Counted from the first letter of the stretch, positions 13,301 to 25,553 are shown. The stretch is DNA of 64,000 nt from Eriocheir sinensis (GCF_024679095.1 NC_066518.1:4907610-4971609), one strand, 5' to 3'. Translations and numbers: made by a program. Notes: generated by a model not told the origin, from the sequence alone.

Positions 13301-14015
13301 AGACATAAAGCTTCCCTAGCAGGACATTTGAACCGAGGGTGCCGTTTCAAACCACAGAAAAACACTGATTGGCGCCAGTAGTGGCGGCAAGATGAGCAGT
13401 TTCATCACTACTTTCTAAACACTCTGAATCACCTGACTGACTTTGTGGCTGAGGTACAGCAGCAGTAATTGGCTCAACAGTAGTATAAGAAGCAGAATGT
13501 TTCTGAGCCATCTCTAAAGTGCGTGCCTGTTCATAAGCAGTTTGCAAGTTAAGAGTTATATTTTCGAGTAGTCTTTGACGAATGGCACCAGAAGAAAGTC
13601 CATTGATGAATGCATCTCTAACATAGTTATCACACGCCTGCTCTGCCGACACTGCTTTGAACTGACAGTCTTTTGCTAGGAGCTTCAGAGCTTGGAGAAA
13701 CTGGTCTAGAGACTCACCCGACCCCTGCCTACGTGTGGCCAGGACATGCCTAGCAAACACCTCATTTCTAGGTTTTACATACAGGGATGTCAGTGCTTTC
13801 TCAGCCTTATCATAAGTGTCACAGTCTGCTATGTAGTCGTACACTCGAGGAGCAACGTAGTTGGTGAGTAGGATTAGTTTGTCTGCACTGGGAGATGTCG
13901 TTTGTACTGCTTGGTAGAAGTTGTTGAATGTCCTCAGCCAGTGCGTCCACTCCTTGGCAGCGGTGGCAGAATCCGGGTCAGCCTCGAAGCGCTCTGGACG
14001 TAGAAACCGTTCCAT
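10377..14015 (-). pseudogene. Gypsy gag-pol polyprotein, copy B, several frameshifts
   Basis: Single-frame gag-pol design starting MERFLRPERF at 14015. Order: gag; two CX2CX4HX4C zinc knuckles (about 13,255-13,365); DTGS protease site (about 13,110); RT with YVDN at 12,295-12,306; RNase H (ETDASDH); integrase with an HHCC finger and D,D,E motifs (LDFKG, HSDRG, GQVERYNG); stop at 10,377. Compared with copy D it has about five one- or two-base deletions, near 11,895, 12,258, 13,015, 13,130 and 13,367, mostly in homopolymers. Either it is dead or the assembly is poorly polished here. Confidence 0.85.
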
Positions 14016-14044
14016 GGCCTCTCAAATTTTTGTGTGCAATAAAT

Positions 14045-14329
14045 TGTTGTAAAAGATGAAAAACCTGACATAGGTTTTATTGCACACAAACAACTGGAGT
14101 CACCTCCTGAAACAATAGAAACAGCCACTATTACAACACGCACTACTTTACATGCACAATAACAAACAAATACATCAAAGTAAGTGCCAGACAACACAGG
14201 GACATCCACAAGCAATAATATGCGCGAAGACACACAAATAGCAACATAATAAGCTGGTAAATGCAAGCAGAGAAACACAACGTACATGAGAGCATAAATG
14301 TAAAACTTCATTGAACATATATTACCACA
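14045..14329 (-). repeat. 5' LTR of gypsy copy B
   Basis: 285 bp, nearly identical to 10073-10357 (one clear difference, A versus T, near the end). Followed by the second GTGGT. Confidence 0.92.
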
Positions 14330-14848
14330 GTGGTCAAGGATGGATGAGGCCCTGGGTCGCGCGGCTTGAAGTCTCGCTGGCACCCTGTCCGCCAACACTG
14401 AAGGGGCAAGAAGGAGGCTGACGGCCGGGAGGGATGTTTAATTCAACCTCCTTGGGATTGGCCGGATTGAAATGTTTTGTCCTTGGTTTTTAGTCTTTTC
14501 TCTGAATGTAGGTCACGAAGCTGAACAAACAACCACACCAAAACAGGCAGGTAGGCAGGTACTTAAATAGTTAGTTAATAGCTAGTCAGACGGCTAGGAA
14601 GGGTTAGCTGGTTAGATATTCAGTTAGATAGTTAGTTTTTTTTCAGTATTTTGTGTTTTTTTATCATATTTTGTTGTGTTAATCCTGTTTTTTTTGTTTT
14701 TTTTGTTATATGTTCCTTCTCTTTAGTCGTCTGTTTTACGATTCATTTATTTGTTATTTCGCTCGTATTAAATAGATGAATGAGTGGAAATGTCCGGAGG
14801 GGGAAATGTTCAAAAGGGAATATGTTAAGGGGGGAGTATGTCCGGCAC

Positions 14849-14849
<1 letters not shown>
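14330..14849. other. Array spacer, copy B
   Basis: Near-identical to 3904-4423; begins with the second GTGGT target duplication. Nothing coding seen. Confidence 0.8.
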
Positions 14850-14897
<48 letters not shown>

Positions 14898-14982
14898 TAT
14901 TACTTTTACTACCACTACCACTGTACTACTATACTACTACTACTACTACTACCACTACTGCTACTACTACTACTATTACTAA
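14850..14982. repeat. (TAC)n microsatellite, copy B
   Basis: Imperfect ACT/TAC array matching 4424-4556. Confidence 0.95.
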
Positions 14983-15263
14983 ACTATTTGCTACATGGTA
15001 AGGCCAACATTTGATATCGTTTGTCTTTGTAAAATCTGAAGCGGTCTTCGTTGCCACGCATGAAGGCAGGGCCGTATACCTCACAGTCCATCGGGGACCC
15101 TCCACTAATACCCGAGGGGTCCCCCGTTAAATGTGAATGTTCGTGGGTCTTGTAAGCGGGAAAAAGCTTCGTAAAACTACATGCATTCCTCTAAAACAGT
15201 ATATTCCAAAATAGAGCATAAAATTTAGTAAGTTTTTCAACTCGGTCAAACATGTGCCCATTT

Positions 15264-15351
15264 GCTTAACTATAAAGGAATAGATAAAATATTCTTAATT
15301 CTTTTGAATGGCAACTATTCGCAAATAAATCTTGATAAGTAAGAAAATATA
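15264..15351 (+). repeat. 88-bp direct repeat, left side of gene B
   Basis: Copy of 4838-4925; partner at 18375-18462. Confidence 0.85.
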
Positions 15352-15376
15352 ATGCACTCTTAGCCTTGGGTCGTTA

Positions 15377-15533
15377 GATCAATATAGATTTGTTAAACAT
15401 GCAGGCAGGAATTGGTTTGCTAATAGAATGGTAGACGAATGGAAGAGACTTGGCAGTCGTGCATGTGGTGAATTTCACTGCGATAGGCACACTATTATTA
15501 ATAGGTAAGGTAAATTCATTGATAGGATAATAG
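15377..15533 (+). pseudogene. CR1 LINE 3'-end relic, copy B
   Basis: Same relic as 4951-5107. It carries C at the CACTG[T/C]GATAGG site and G at ATTCATT[A/G]ATAGG, the two markers shared with unit D only. Confidence 0.75.
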
Positions 15534-15534
15534 T

Positions 15535-15540
15535 TTTATT
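15535..15540 (-). terminator. Polyadenylation signal AATAAA, gene B
   Basis: Minus-strand AATAAA 165 bases beyond the gene B stop, intact. Confidence 0.5.
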
Positions 15541-15704
15541 GTAAAGGTTTTCATTGATAAGATAAGAAATACAGCTGGAGCTCCTCCCCTGAAGGTGTAA
15601 TAAGAGCGACGGTCACTAAAGGGAGTCTCGCTCCCCGGGAGTGTGGCTCAGGATGTGGCTCGCGCCTGCGCCGGGGGTCACTGGTGAGTGTGTTACCAGG
15701 CTGC

Positions 15705-18194
15705 TTAGTGAAGCAAGACAATGTACACAACGACACCACAGATGGCCGTGACGTCCAGGAAGGCATCAGCCTCATCAGACCAGTCATCACTGGTTATCAA
15801 TTCGAGGGCATCCCATGGATCATCATCCTCATCAGACCAGTCATCACTGGTTATCAATTCGAGGGCATCCCATGGATCATCATCCTCATCGGTGATGGCG
15901 GCCACCGATTCGGCGGATGCCCATGGATCATCATCCTCATCAGACCAGTCATTACTGGTTATCAATTCGAGGGCATCCCATGGATCCTCATCCTCATCAG
16001 ACCAGTCATTACTGGTTATCAATTCGAGGGCATCCCATGGATCATCATCCTCATCAGACCAGTCATTACTGGTTATCAATTCGAGGGCATCCCATGGATC
16101 ATCATCCTCATCAGACCAGTCATTACTGGTTATCAATTCGAGGGCATCCCATGGATCATCATCCTCATCAGACCAGTCATTACTGGTTATCAATTCGAGG
16201 GCATCCCATGGATCATCATCCTCATCAGACCAGTCATTACTGGTTATCAATTCGAGGGCATCCCATGGATCCTCAGCCTCATCAGACCAGTCATTACTGG
16301 TTATCAATTCGAGGGCATCCCATGGATCATCATCCTCATCAGACCAGTCATTACTGGTTATCAATTCGAGGGCATCCCATGGATCATCATCCTCATCAGA
16401 CCAGTCATTACTGGTTATCAATTCGAGGGCATCCCATGGATCATCATCCTCATCAGACCAGTCATTACTGGTTATCAATTCGAGGGCATCCCATGGATCA
16501 TCAGCCTCATCAGACCAGTCATTACTGGTTATCAATTCGAGGGCATCCCATGGATCATCAGCTTCATCGGTGATGGCGGTCACCGATTCGGCGGATGCCC
16601 ATGGATCATCACCCTCATCAGACGAGTCATCACGGGTCGTCACTTCAAGGAGTGCCAATGGAACATCACCCTCATCAGGCGAGTCATCACGGGTCATTGC
16701 TTCAAAGGCTGGCCATGGATCATCACCCTCATCAGACGAGTCATCACGGGTCGTCACTTCAAGGAGTGCCAATGGAACATCACCCTCATCAGACGAGTCA
16801 TCACGGGTCGTCACTTCAAGGAGTGCCAATGGAACACCACCCTTATCAGACGAGTCATCGCGGGTCATTGCTTCAAAGGCTGGCCATGGATCATCACCCT
16901 CATCAGACGAGTCATCACGGGTTGTCACTTCAAGGAGTGCCAATGGAACACCACCTTCATCAGGCGAGTCATCACGATTCATTGCTTCAAAGGCTGGCCA
17001 TGGATCATCACCCTCATCAGACGAGTCATCACGGGTCGTCACTTCAAGGAGTGCCAATGGAACATCACCCTTATCAGACGAGTCATCACGGGTCGTCACT
17101 TCAAGGAGTGCCAGTGGAACATCAGCCTCATCGGTGATGGCGGTCACCAATTCGGCGGGTGCCCATGGATCATCAGCCTCCACGGACCAGTCATCACGGG
17201 TCATTGCTTCAAAGGCTGCCCATGAATCATCAGCCTCATCGGTGATGGCGGTCACCAATTCGGCGGGTGCCCATGAATCATCAGCCTCCACGGACCAGTC
17301 ATCACGGGTCATTGCTTCAAAGGCTGCCCATGAATCATCAGCCTCATCGGTGATGGCGGTCACCAATTCGGCGGGTGCCCATGAATCATCAGCCTCCACG
17401 GACCAGTCATCACGGGTCATTGCTTCAAAGGCTGCCCATGAATCATCAGCCTCATCGGTGATGGCGGTCACCAATTCGGCGGGTGCCCATGAATCATCAG
17501 CCTCCACGGACCAGTCATCACGGGTCATTGCTTCAAAGGCTGCCCATGAATCATCAGCCTCGACCATAGCAGCGGAGGTCACCAAGTCTGGGGCTGCCCA
17601 TGAATCATCAGCCTCCACGGACCAGTCATCACGGGTCATTGCTTCAAAGGCTGCCCATGAATCATCAGCCTCCACGGACCAGTCATCACGGGTCGTCACT
17701 TCAAAGGCTGCCCATGCATCAGCCTCATCGGTCCTGGCCACCCCGTCAGTGGCCGCACGCGGTGCAGGGGTCACCGCCCGGACGGGCTCGCCACACCGCC
17801 TCCCGTTGCACCGGAGGCTGGTGAAGGCGGGCCCGTCGTCACAGAAGAGCGAGAAGTGTAGGCCGCTGATGTTGTCCAGCAGCCAGGCCAGCGGCATGGA
17901 AGAGGTGAAGACTGGCTTCCTAAGCGAGGCGAATTGCACCCTGACGGCCGCGTTGCCGTCTTTCTTGCACAGCTTCGCCAAGGGCACACGTAGCTGACCC
18001 TCGGCGTGGCAGCCTTGAATCCCTGCGACGCAAGACCAGCCTTCCACGGGGAGCTTGACGGAGGCGACCGTACGCCTCCTCTTCAGGCAGCAGGTGGAGT
18101 CCTTGCACGAGAGCTTGATGGAGTCCACCAGGGAGGAGCCTCGCTCCAGGGTTACCCACACGTTAAATTTCTGTCGAGATGCAGAGTTTCCCAT
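15705..18194 (-). CDS. Acidic Trp-repeat protein, predicted N-myristoylated, copy B (829 aa, open)
   Basis: I do not recognise a family. Residues 1-6 (MGNSAS) fit the N-myristoylation pattern (Gly2, Ser6). Residues 1 to about 118 form a beta-rich-looking domain with seven or more Cys, including TCC and CHAEGQL, and a basic KRRR patch. Residues 119-155 are a Pro/Ala/Arg linker. Residues 156 to about 810 are about 35 acidic repeats of mostly 19 residues in three ordered classes: DSWAAFEAMT with DWSVEA, then PWPAFEAMT/PLALLEVTT with DSSDEG, then PWDALELIT with NDWSDEDD (13 of the last). The last 18 residues (FLDVTAICGVVVYIVLLH) are hydrophobic. It is intronless. An upstream in-frame ATG (18,299) adds 35 codons, but that extension is frameshifted in D and E. 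A membrane-tethered scaffold is inference; function is unknown. Confidence 0.7.
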   Translation of the reverse strand: MGNSASRQKFNVWVTLERGSSLVDSIKLSCKDSTCCLKRRRTVASVKLPVEGWSCVAGIQGCHAEGQLRVPLAKLCKKDGNAAVRVQFASLRKPVFTSSMPLAWLLDNISGLHFSLFCDDGPAFTSLRCNGRRCGEPVRAVTPAPRAATDGVARTDEADAWAAFEVTTRDDWSVEADDSWAAFEAMTRDDWSVEADDSWAAPDLVTSAAMVEADDSWAAFEAMTRDDWSVEADDSWAPAELVTAITDEADDSWAAFEAMTRDDWSVEADDSWAPAELVTAITDEADDSWAAFEAMTRDDWSVEADDSWAPAELVTAITDEADDSWAAFEAMTRDDWSVEADDPWAPAELVTAITDEADVPLALLEVTTRDDSSDKGDVPLALLEVTTRDDSSDEGDDPWPAFEAMNRDDSPDEGGVPLALLEVTTRDDSSDEGDDPWPAFEAMTRDDSSDKGGVPLALLEVTTRDDSSDEGDVPLALLEVTTRDDSSDEGDDPWPAFEAMTRDDSPDEGDVPLALLEVTTRDDSSDEGDDPWASAESVTAITDEADDPWDALELITSNDWSDEADDPWDALELITSNDWSDEDDDPWDALELITSNDWSDEDDDPWDALELITSNDWSDEDDDPWDALELITSNDWSDEAEDPWDALELITSNDWSDEDDDPWDALELITSNDWSDEDDDPWDALELITSNDWSDEDDDPWDALELITSNDWSDEDDDPWDALELITSNDWSDEDEDPWDALELITSNDWSDEDDDPWASAESVAAITDEDDDPWDALELITSDDWSDEDDDPWDALELITSDDWSDEADAFLDVTAICGVVVYIVLLH

Positions 18195-18374
18195 CGTTGT
18201 TTCGATGTGATACAAAAAAATTATCCGAATATTTAGGAAATCGTGTTCGGTAATAAAAGGAGGTGCTATGTCCATGAAGACCGACTGGCCTCCAGCCAAT
18301 TCTTTCTGCTATAATCTTGCCTAGTCGGCTAAGTAGTGCAGTTCACGCGCCGGATGGCGGGTGACAGGGCTGTT

Positions 18375-18462
18375 GCTAAACTATAAAGGAATAGATAAAA
18401 TATTCTTAATTCTTTTGAATGGCAACTATTCCCAAATAAATCTTGATAAGTAAGAAAAAATA
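18375..18462 (+). repeat. 88-bp direct repeat, right side of gene B
   Basis: Carries GATAAAATATTC, the marker shared with unit D; units A, C and E have GATCAAATATTC. Confidence 0.85.
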
Positions 18463-18540
18463 ACCTTGCTTAACTTTTATTTCATGCATAATGCGTGGAT
18501 AACATGCCTTGGGTTCTTCATACATTAGTTATTTCCCAGA

Positions 18541-18960
18541 GTGTCGCGTAGGTACTCTTTCCCTCCATATCTGTTCCCTTTATCCCGTGTCCGTCCATTG
18601 CGATTTCTTAATTTTAGTTGCCTTTCTGCCTACTACACCCCTGGATTGTTACTAATGAGACCAGAGGACATCCAACACCTACTTGCTCTATTATTGTTAT
18701 TATTATTACTATTATCATCATCATCGTATATAGTAGTAGTATTACAGCTCGTATTAGCCTATGCCTCTCCATGTTGTACTCAGTCTTTCATCGCTAAATA
18801 CAAAGTTCTCATTTACTACTCAACGGCAGGTTTTATAGTTTTCACCTTCTTTGAATTCCACACATGGTACTTTACACCCAATTACTTCTTTTGCTTTGCA
18901 CATCTGCGTCATATTATTACTAACAGTGGACATCAGATTGTTGGATCATTATTACAGTAA
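18541..18960 (+). other. Open frame of 139 codons, unit B
   Basis: Counterpart of 7942-8361. Reads SFIAKYK where A, C and E read SFFAKYK. Doubtful as a gene. Confidence 0.2.
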
Positions 18961-19174
18961 ATATGAGATATATGGATAATTTTTAGAGGTGTTCATCATC
19001 CAGTAAAGTGTTTCGTGGAAAGTTGATATCATAGGAATAAGGTCTGGAAACACGTAGTTGGAACTTGGAGTATGGGCGTTGTGCTGAGTTTTTCCGTGGT
19101 TATGGTCTAAGAGTCTGGAGGAACGGTCAAAGGGAAATCAAGAATGAGCTCGGGAGGCAGCATGAGCCAAGAAT

Positions 19175-19302
19175 AGATGGCGTCACTATAAACACTTGCC
19201 TGCGCCACGATGGGCTCGAGCCGACCACCAGGCCTCCAAAGAAAGCCTACCGGCACCATAGGCCAAGATGTAAAAAAACAAATAAATAAAGATAGTAGCA
19301 GC

Positions 19303-19353
<51 letters not shown>

Positions 19354-19354
19354 T
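19175..19354 (+). repeat. SINE-like repeat with (TAG)n tail, unit B
   Basis: Counterpart of 8576-8748; the tail is slightly longer. Confidence 0.65.
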
Positions 19355-19764
19355 TTCTAGTACTGTATTCCAATGTATTTAAGAAGGTGTAATGTACAAT
19401 ATGACCGTAACTGGTGAGTAAAGGAACGCGTGCCGTAAAAAGGGTTGCCCTTAATGATTTTATCTTGTCTGCCTTCCCTGATTAGTCATTTTTCTTTTTT
19501 CTACATTAAACAAAAAGGTTTTGCTAAATGTTTTTTTCCTGATATTTGGAAATTTATGTTCAGTGTTCATTTATTGATATTTTTCTGTGTTTGGTTTATG
19601 GCTTTTGTTTTGTGGTCAGCTTTTGTTCATTTGCTTCCTTTTCAGTCGCGTTACAATTCTGATATTTTGACGCGTTTCCATTTGCGGGAACATAAAAGAT
19701 TCTGGCAGTCGCTCTCCTTTTAGTATATGCACTCCTCTGGTTTCTTCCTCTGACCCTCACTTCT
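19355..19764. other. Array spacer, unit B right side
   Basis: Counterpart of 8749-9160. No coding signal recognised. Confidence 0.7.
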
Positions 19765-20658
<894 letters not shown>

Positions 20659-20941
20659 TGTTGTAAAAGATGAAAAACCTGACATAGGTTTTATTGCACA
20701 CAAACAACTGGAGTCACCTCCTGAAACAATAGAAACAGCCACTATTACAACACGCACTACTTTACATGCACAATAACAAACAAATACATCAAAGTAAGTG
20801 CCAGACAACACAGGGACATCCACAAGCAATAATATGCGCGAAGACACAAATAGCAACATAATAAGCTGGTAAATGCAAGCAGAGAAACACAACGTACATG
20901 GGGGCATAAATGTAAAACTACATTGAACATATATTACCACA
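20659..20941 (-). repeat. 3' LTR of gypsy copy C
   Basis: 283 bp, TGTTGT...TACCACA, next to the polypurine tract. Confidence 0.9.
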
Positions 20942-20960
20942 TTCTCCCCACCTATGAAAT

Positions 20961-23900
20961 TCAAGCAGCATAATCATCAAAATACTTAGGTGCCCGCCGG
21001 GTCCTTTCGGACCTCCGGAGTGGTGCAGGTGTAGTGCCTTGACCAGATGCAGCAGGATGCTCTGAACAGCACTTTCCTGGTGTAACGTCATGAGTGACTT
21101 CTTGAAGAGCAGGTTCCGAGTTTGCTCTAGCATCTGGACGGCGCACCTCAGACTCTGATATACCTAGAGACTCTAGAGATTGCGGCAGTGAAGGTCTGGT
21201 GGCCTCCACGCTGCTACTATCATCACCACTTAAAGGTGCAAGATGCCTCAAAGACACAGTGGACTCTCTACCATCAGGAAACTTGACATGGGCATATTCA
21301 GGATTAGCTTCTACTATTTCTACTTCATCTACTAGAGGGTCATTCTTGCTGTGCCGTACTTGTCGTCTTAATAGAGCGGGACCTTTGGTGATGAGCCAGG
21401 TAGGCAACGTACGACCTGACGTGGACTTCCGAGGATGCTTTAGGAAACGCTCGTGTGGTGTACAATTAGTTGACGTACATAGCAGGGAACGGATAGAGTG
21501 AAGTGCATCTGGGAGGACAACTTCCCATTGCGAGACATCAAGATTCCTTGTTCTGAGAGCTATCCGAATGGTTTTCCATATGATTCCATTGTACCTCTCC
21601 ACCTGACCATTGCCCCTTGGGTTGTAGGGCGTAGTGCGACTGGTAGCCACTCCTTTCACTAGTAAGAATTTCTTCAGTTCTTCTGACATGAAAGAGGCTC
21701 CCCTGTCTGAGTGTACGTATGCTGGCATTCCGAATAGTGCAAACAGTTGTACCAAACAACAGATGATAGCACCAGAAGTCATGTCTTAACAAGGGAACGC
21801 AAAGGAACCGTGAGAATTCGTCAATGACTGTGAGCAAGTATCTGTTTTTCGACTGTGACGGAAGGGGCCCCTTAAAATCCAAGTTCAATCTCTCGTATGG
21901 CTGAGTAGCTTTCACCAGATGGCCATCATCAGGCTTATAGAACTGAGGTTTGACAGTAGAGCAGATTGGACAAGAAGCAGTAACCTTCTTTACATCCTCA
22001 ACAGAATAAGCCAGGTTCCGAACTCGGATGAAATGCACCATCCTTGACACTCCAGGATGACATAGACTTTCATGCAGTTGTTTGAGTTTGTCTGTAGCTA
22101 CAGCACCACAGACACGCGAGAGAGCATCTGCAGGAATGTTTTCGTACCTGGACGATACACTATATCGTAGTGGTAGCATGACAGTTCAATGCGCCACCTG
22201 GCTATCTTGTCGTTCTTGATTTTGCTTGAAGATCTTGTGTCGAACATGAATGTTACACTTCGCTGGTCAGTAATTAGCTTAAAGTGATGACCAATTAGGT
22301 AATGCTTCCACTTTCTGAGGGCCTCAACTATGGCATAAGCTTCTTTCTCTACTGAAGAATGCCTTTGTTCACTGTCAGAGAGAGTGCGAGAAGAACGCTA
22401 CAGGACGTCCATTCTGAGTGATAGTAGCGGCAATGGCATGGTCTGAGGCATCTGTTTCGACTGTGTAAGGGATGTATGATCTATGGCTTGCACCACGGAC
22501 TTCGCAATTTCATTCTTCAATTTCTCAAAAGTCAGAGAAGCTTCAAAAGACAATGGGAATCTCGTGGAGTGAAAGAGGCCGGACTTTCTCAGAGAAGTTG
22601 GGTATCCATCGTGAGTAATGAGCAAGCAACCCCAACATTCTCCGAAGAGAGGCAGTATCCTTGGGAAGGGTAGACTCAAGAGAGGCTGCAGTCGTTCTGG
22701 ATCAGGTCTGATCTCCGTCCTTTATAGAGTATCCCAGAAGGTTTATAGACTGTGTCCTGAAATCACACTTGTCATGATTAAAGGTGAGGTTGTAATCCTT
22801 CGCCACTTTCAAGAAATGATTTAGGTTTTGTCATGCTCTTCCGTCTCTCCACATACAGTCACATTGTCCACATAAGCAAATGCCCTTCCACCTTTTCTTT
22901 GCAAGGATCTGATCCACAACTCGTTGGAAAGCGGCCACTCCGTTCTTCACACCAAATGGGATTCGATTGAACTCATACAGCTTTCCACTCGCCTCAAAAG
23001 CAGTGTACAACTTTTCGTCTTCTCTTATTGGCACTTGGTGGTAGGCGCTCTTCAGGTCCAAGGTGCTAAACACTTTAAATCTTGAGACATTGTTCACTGT
23101 TTCATCGATCCGAGGCAAAGGGTAAGCATCCAGCTCAGTAAACCTGTTTATAGTTTGTGAATAATCAATCACCATTCTCTTCCTGTGATTGTGCCCTGCA
23201 GTGATTAGCACCTGGGCCCTCCATGGAGACTGGCTGGGTCTTATTATTCCTTCTTGTGGCATTCTACCAATTTCAGTTTTGACAAATTCCTTATCAGCCT
23301 GAGAGTAATGTCTCGACTTTGCAGCAATGGGTCTGCAGTCTGCTGTCAGATTGCTGAAGAGTGCGGGCGCAACCAACTTCACTGCAGCCAGCCCACATAA
23401 TATGAGTGGTGGGCGTGCTCCTCCAAAAGCCATTTCTAGAGCAGAATGATTCTTCAAGAATTCATGCCCCAAAATTACATCACTACACAGGGCTGGCAGC
23501 ACTTTGAGTTTTACACTAGGATAAATTTGTCCCTGCAGCTCCACATCCACACAACAATGACCTAAGATTTTGGACGAGAGAGACGCATCAGCCATGGAGA
23601 CGTGCCCGTCGTCAGGAAGTATGATTAGGTTGTTTTCTTTAGCAATCTTCTGACTCACAAAATTTTCCGAGCTTCCTGTATCAATAAGTGCATTAACAGG
23701 GAGACCATTAACTTTCAAACAACTCAAAGATTTACTAAGACTACTAGGCGCAGCCCCAGACACAGTAGCCAGTGTTGCTGCCGAATATTTAGTTTTACCA
23801 GCAGAGGTATCCCCTACCGGTTTCCCTGACCTACACACTTTTGCATAATGTCCTTGTTTCTTACACTTTAGACATAAAGCTTCCCTAGCAGGACATTTGA

Positions 23901-24585
23901 ACCGAGGGTGCCGTTTCAAACCACAGAAAAAACACTGATTGGCGCCAGTAGTGGCGGCAAGATGAGCAGTTTCATCACTACTTTCTAAACACTCTGAATC
24001 ACCTGACTGACTTTGTGGCTGAGGTACAGCAGCAGTAATTGGCTCAACAGTAGTATAAGAAGCAGAATGTTTCTGAGCCATCTCTAAAGTGCGTGCCTGT
24101 TCATAAGCAGTTTGCAAGTTAAGAGTTATATTTTCGAGTAGTCTTTGACGAATGGCACCAGAAGAAAGTCCATTGATGAATGCATCTCTAACATAGTTAT
24201 CACACGCCTGCTCTGCCGACACTGCTTTGAACTGACAGTCTTTTGCTAGGAGCTTCAGAGCTTGGAGAAACTGGTCTAGAGACTCACCCGACCCCTGCCT
24301 ACGTGTGGCCAGGACATGCCTAGCAAACACCTCATTTCTAGGTTTTACATACAGGGATGTCAGTGCTTTCTCAGCCTTATCATAAGTGTCACAGTCTGCT
24401 ATGTAGTCGTACACTCGAGGAGCAACGTAGTTGGTGAGTAGGATTAGTTTGTCTGCACTGGGAAATGTCGTCTGTACTGCTTGGTAGAAGTTGTTGAATG
24501 TCCTCAGCCAGTGCGTCCACTCCTTAGCAGCGGTGGCAGAATCCGGGTCAGCCTCGAAGCGCTCTGGACGTAGAAACCGTTCCAT
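20961..24585 (-). pseudogene. Gypsy gag-pol polyprotein, copy C, broken after RT
   Basis: One open frame of 584 codons runs from the MERFLRPERF start at 24585 through gag, both zinc knuckles, the DTGS protease and most of the RT. A one-base deletion near 22,895 then breaks it just before the YVDN motif (22,863-22,874). Further small deletions follow near 22,660-22,720, 22,390-22,400, 22,142 and 21,790. The integrase catalytic core and C-terminus remain readable to the stop at 20,961. It cannot supply a complete polymerase as read, though gag and protease could be made. Confidence 0.85.
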
Positions 24586-24614
24586 GGCCTCTCAAATTTT
24601 TGTGTGCAATAAAT

Positions 24615-24899
24615 TGTTGTAAAAGATGAAAAACCTGACATAGGTTTTATTGCACACAAACAACTGGAGTCACCTCCTGAAACAATAGAAACAGCCACTA
24701 TTACAACACGCACTACTTTACATGCACAATAACAAACAAATACATCAAAGTAAGTGCCAGACAACACAGGGACATCCACAAGCAATAATATGCGCGAAGA
24801 CACACAAATAGCAACATAATAAGCTGGTAAATGCAAGCAGAGAAACACAACGTACATGAGAGCATAAATGTAAAACTACATTGAACATATATTACCACA
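24615..24899 (-). repeat. 5' LTR of gypsy copy C
   Basis: 285 bp, followed by GTGGT. Confidence 0.92.
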
Positions 24900-25416
24900 G
24901 TGGTCAAGGATGGATGAGGCCCTGGGTCGCGCGGCTTGAAGTCTCGCTGGCACCCTGTCCGCCAACACTGAAGGGGCAAGAAGGAGGCTGACGGCCGGGA
25001 GGGATGTTTAATTTAACCTCCTTGGGATTGGCAGCATTGAAATGTTTTGTCCTTGGTTTTTAGTCTTTTCTCTCTATGTAGGTCACCAAGCTGAACAAAC
25101 AACCACACCAAAACAGGCAGGTAGGCAGGTACTTAAATAGTTAGTTAATAGCTAGTCAGACAGCTAGGAAGAGTTAGCTGGTTAGATATTCAGTTAGATA
25201 GTTACTTAGTTTTTTTTTTCAGTATTTTGTGTTTTTTATCATATTTTGTTGTGTTGATCCTGTTTTTTTTTTGTTATATGTTCCTTCTCTTTAGTCGTCT
25301 GTTTTACGATTCATTTATTTGTTATTTCGCTCGTATTAAATAGATGAATGAGTGGAAATGTCCGGAGGGGGAAATGTTCAAAAGGGAATATGTTAAGGGG
25401 GGAGTATGTCCGGCAC

Positions 25417-25419
<3 letters not shown>
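24900..25419. other. Array spacer, copy C
   Basis: Counterpart of 3904-4423, with a few substitutions and shorter T runs. No gene. Confidence 0.8.
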
Positions 25420-25468
<49 letters not shown>

Positions 25469-25553
25469 TATTACTTTTACTACCACTACCACTGTACTAC
25501 TATACTGCTACTACTACTACTACCACTACTGCTACTACTACTACTATTACTAA
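25420..25553. repeat. (TAC)n microsatellite, copy C
   Basis: Imperfect ACT/TAC array. Confidence 0.95.

Larger units (their letters stand above)
10073..14329 (-). mobile_element. Ty3/gypsy LTR retrotransposon, copy B
   Basis: Minus-strand element bounded by 285-bp LTRs that begin TGTTGTAAAAGATG and end TATTACCACA, flanked by the exact 5-bp duplication GTGGT (10068-10072 and 14330-14334). A polypurine tract (TAGGTGGGGAGAA, read on the minus strand) lies next to the 3' LTR at 10358-10370. The internal part encodes gag, protease, RT, RNase H and integrase in that order, as in Ty3/gypsy elements. I do not see a convincing tRNA primer site beside the 5' LTR. The two LTRs differ at only about one base, so the insertion is recent. 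Copies C and D sit at the same target and must be descendants of one insertion. Confidence 0.93.
20659..24899 (-). mobile_element. Ty3/gypsy LTR retrotransposon, copy C
   Basis: Same element, orientation and target as copy B. The left LTR is 283 bp (a CA lost from an ACACAC run) and the right LTR is 285 bp. GTGGT flanks both sides (20654-20658, 24900-24904). The polypurine tract is at 20942-20954. Its gag-protease part is better preserved than in copy B and its integrase part worse. Confidence 0.93.

Noticed and set aside
14012..14044. Primer-binding site of the gypsy element
   Set aside because: The sequence inside the 5' LTR does not begin with TGG or match a tRNA 3' end that I can recognise, so none is called.
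15684..17225. Ile/Trp-rich open frame and His-rich open frame on the plus strand of gene B
   Set aside because: Alternative frames of a stop-free 57-bp repeat; repeated in all units for the same reason.
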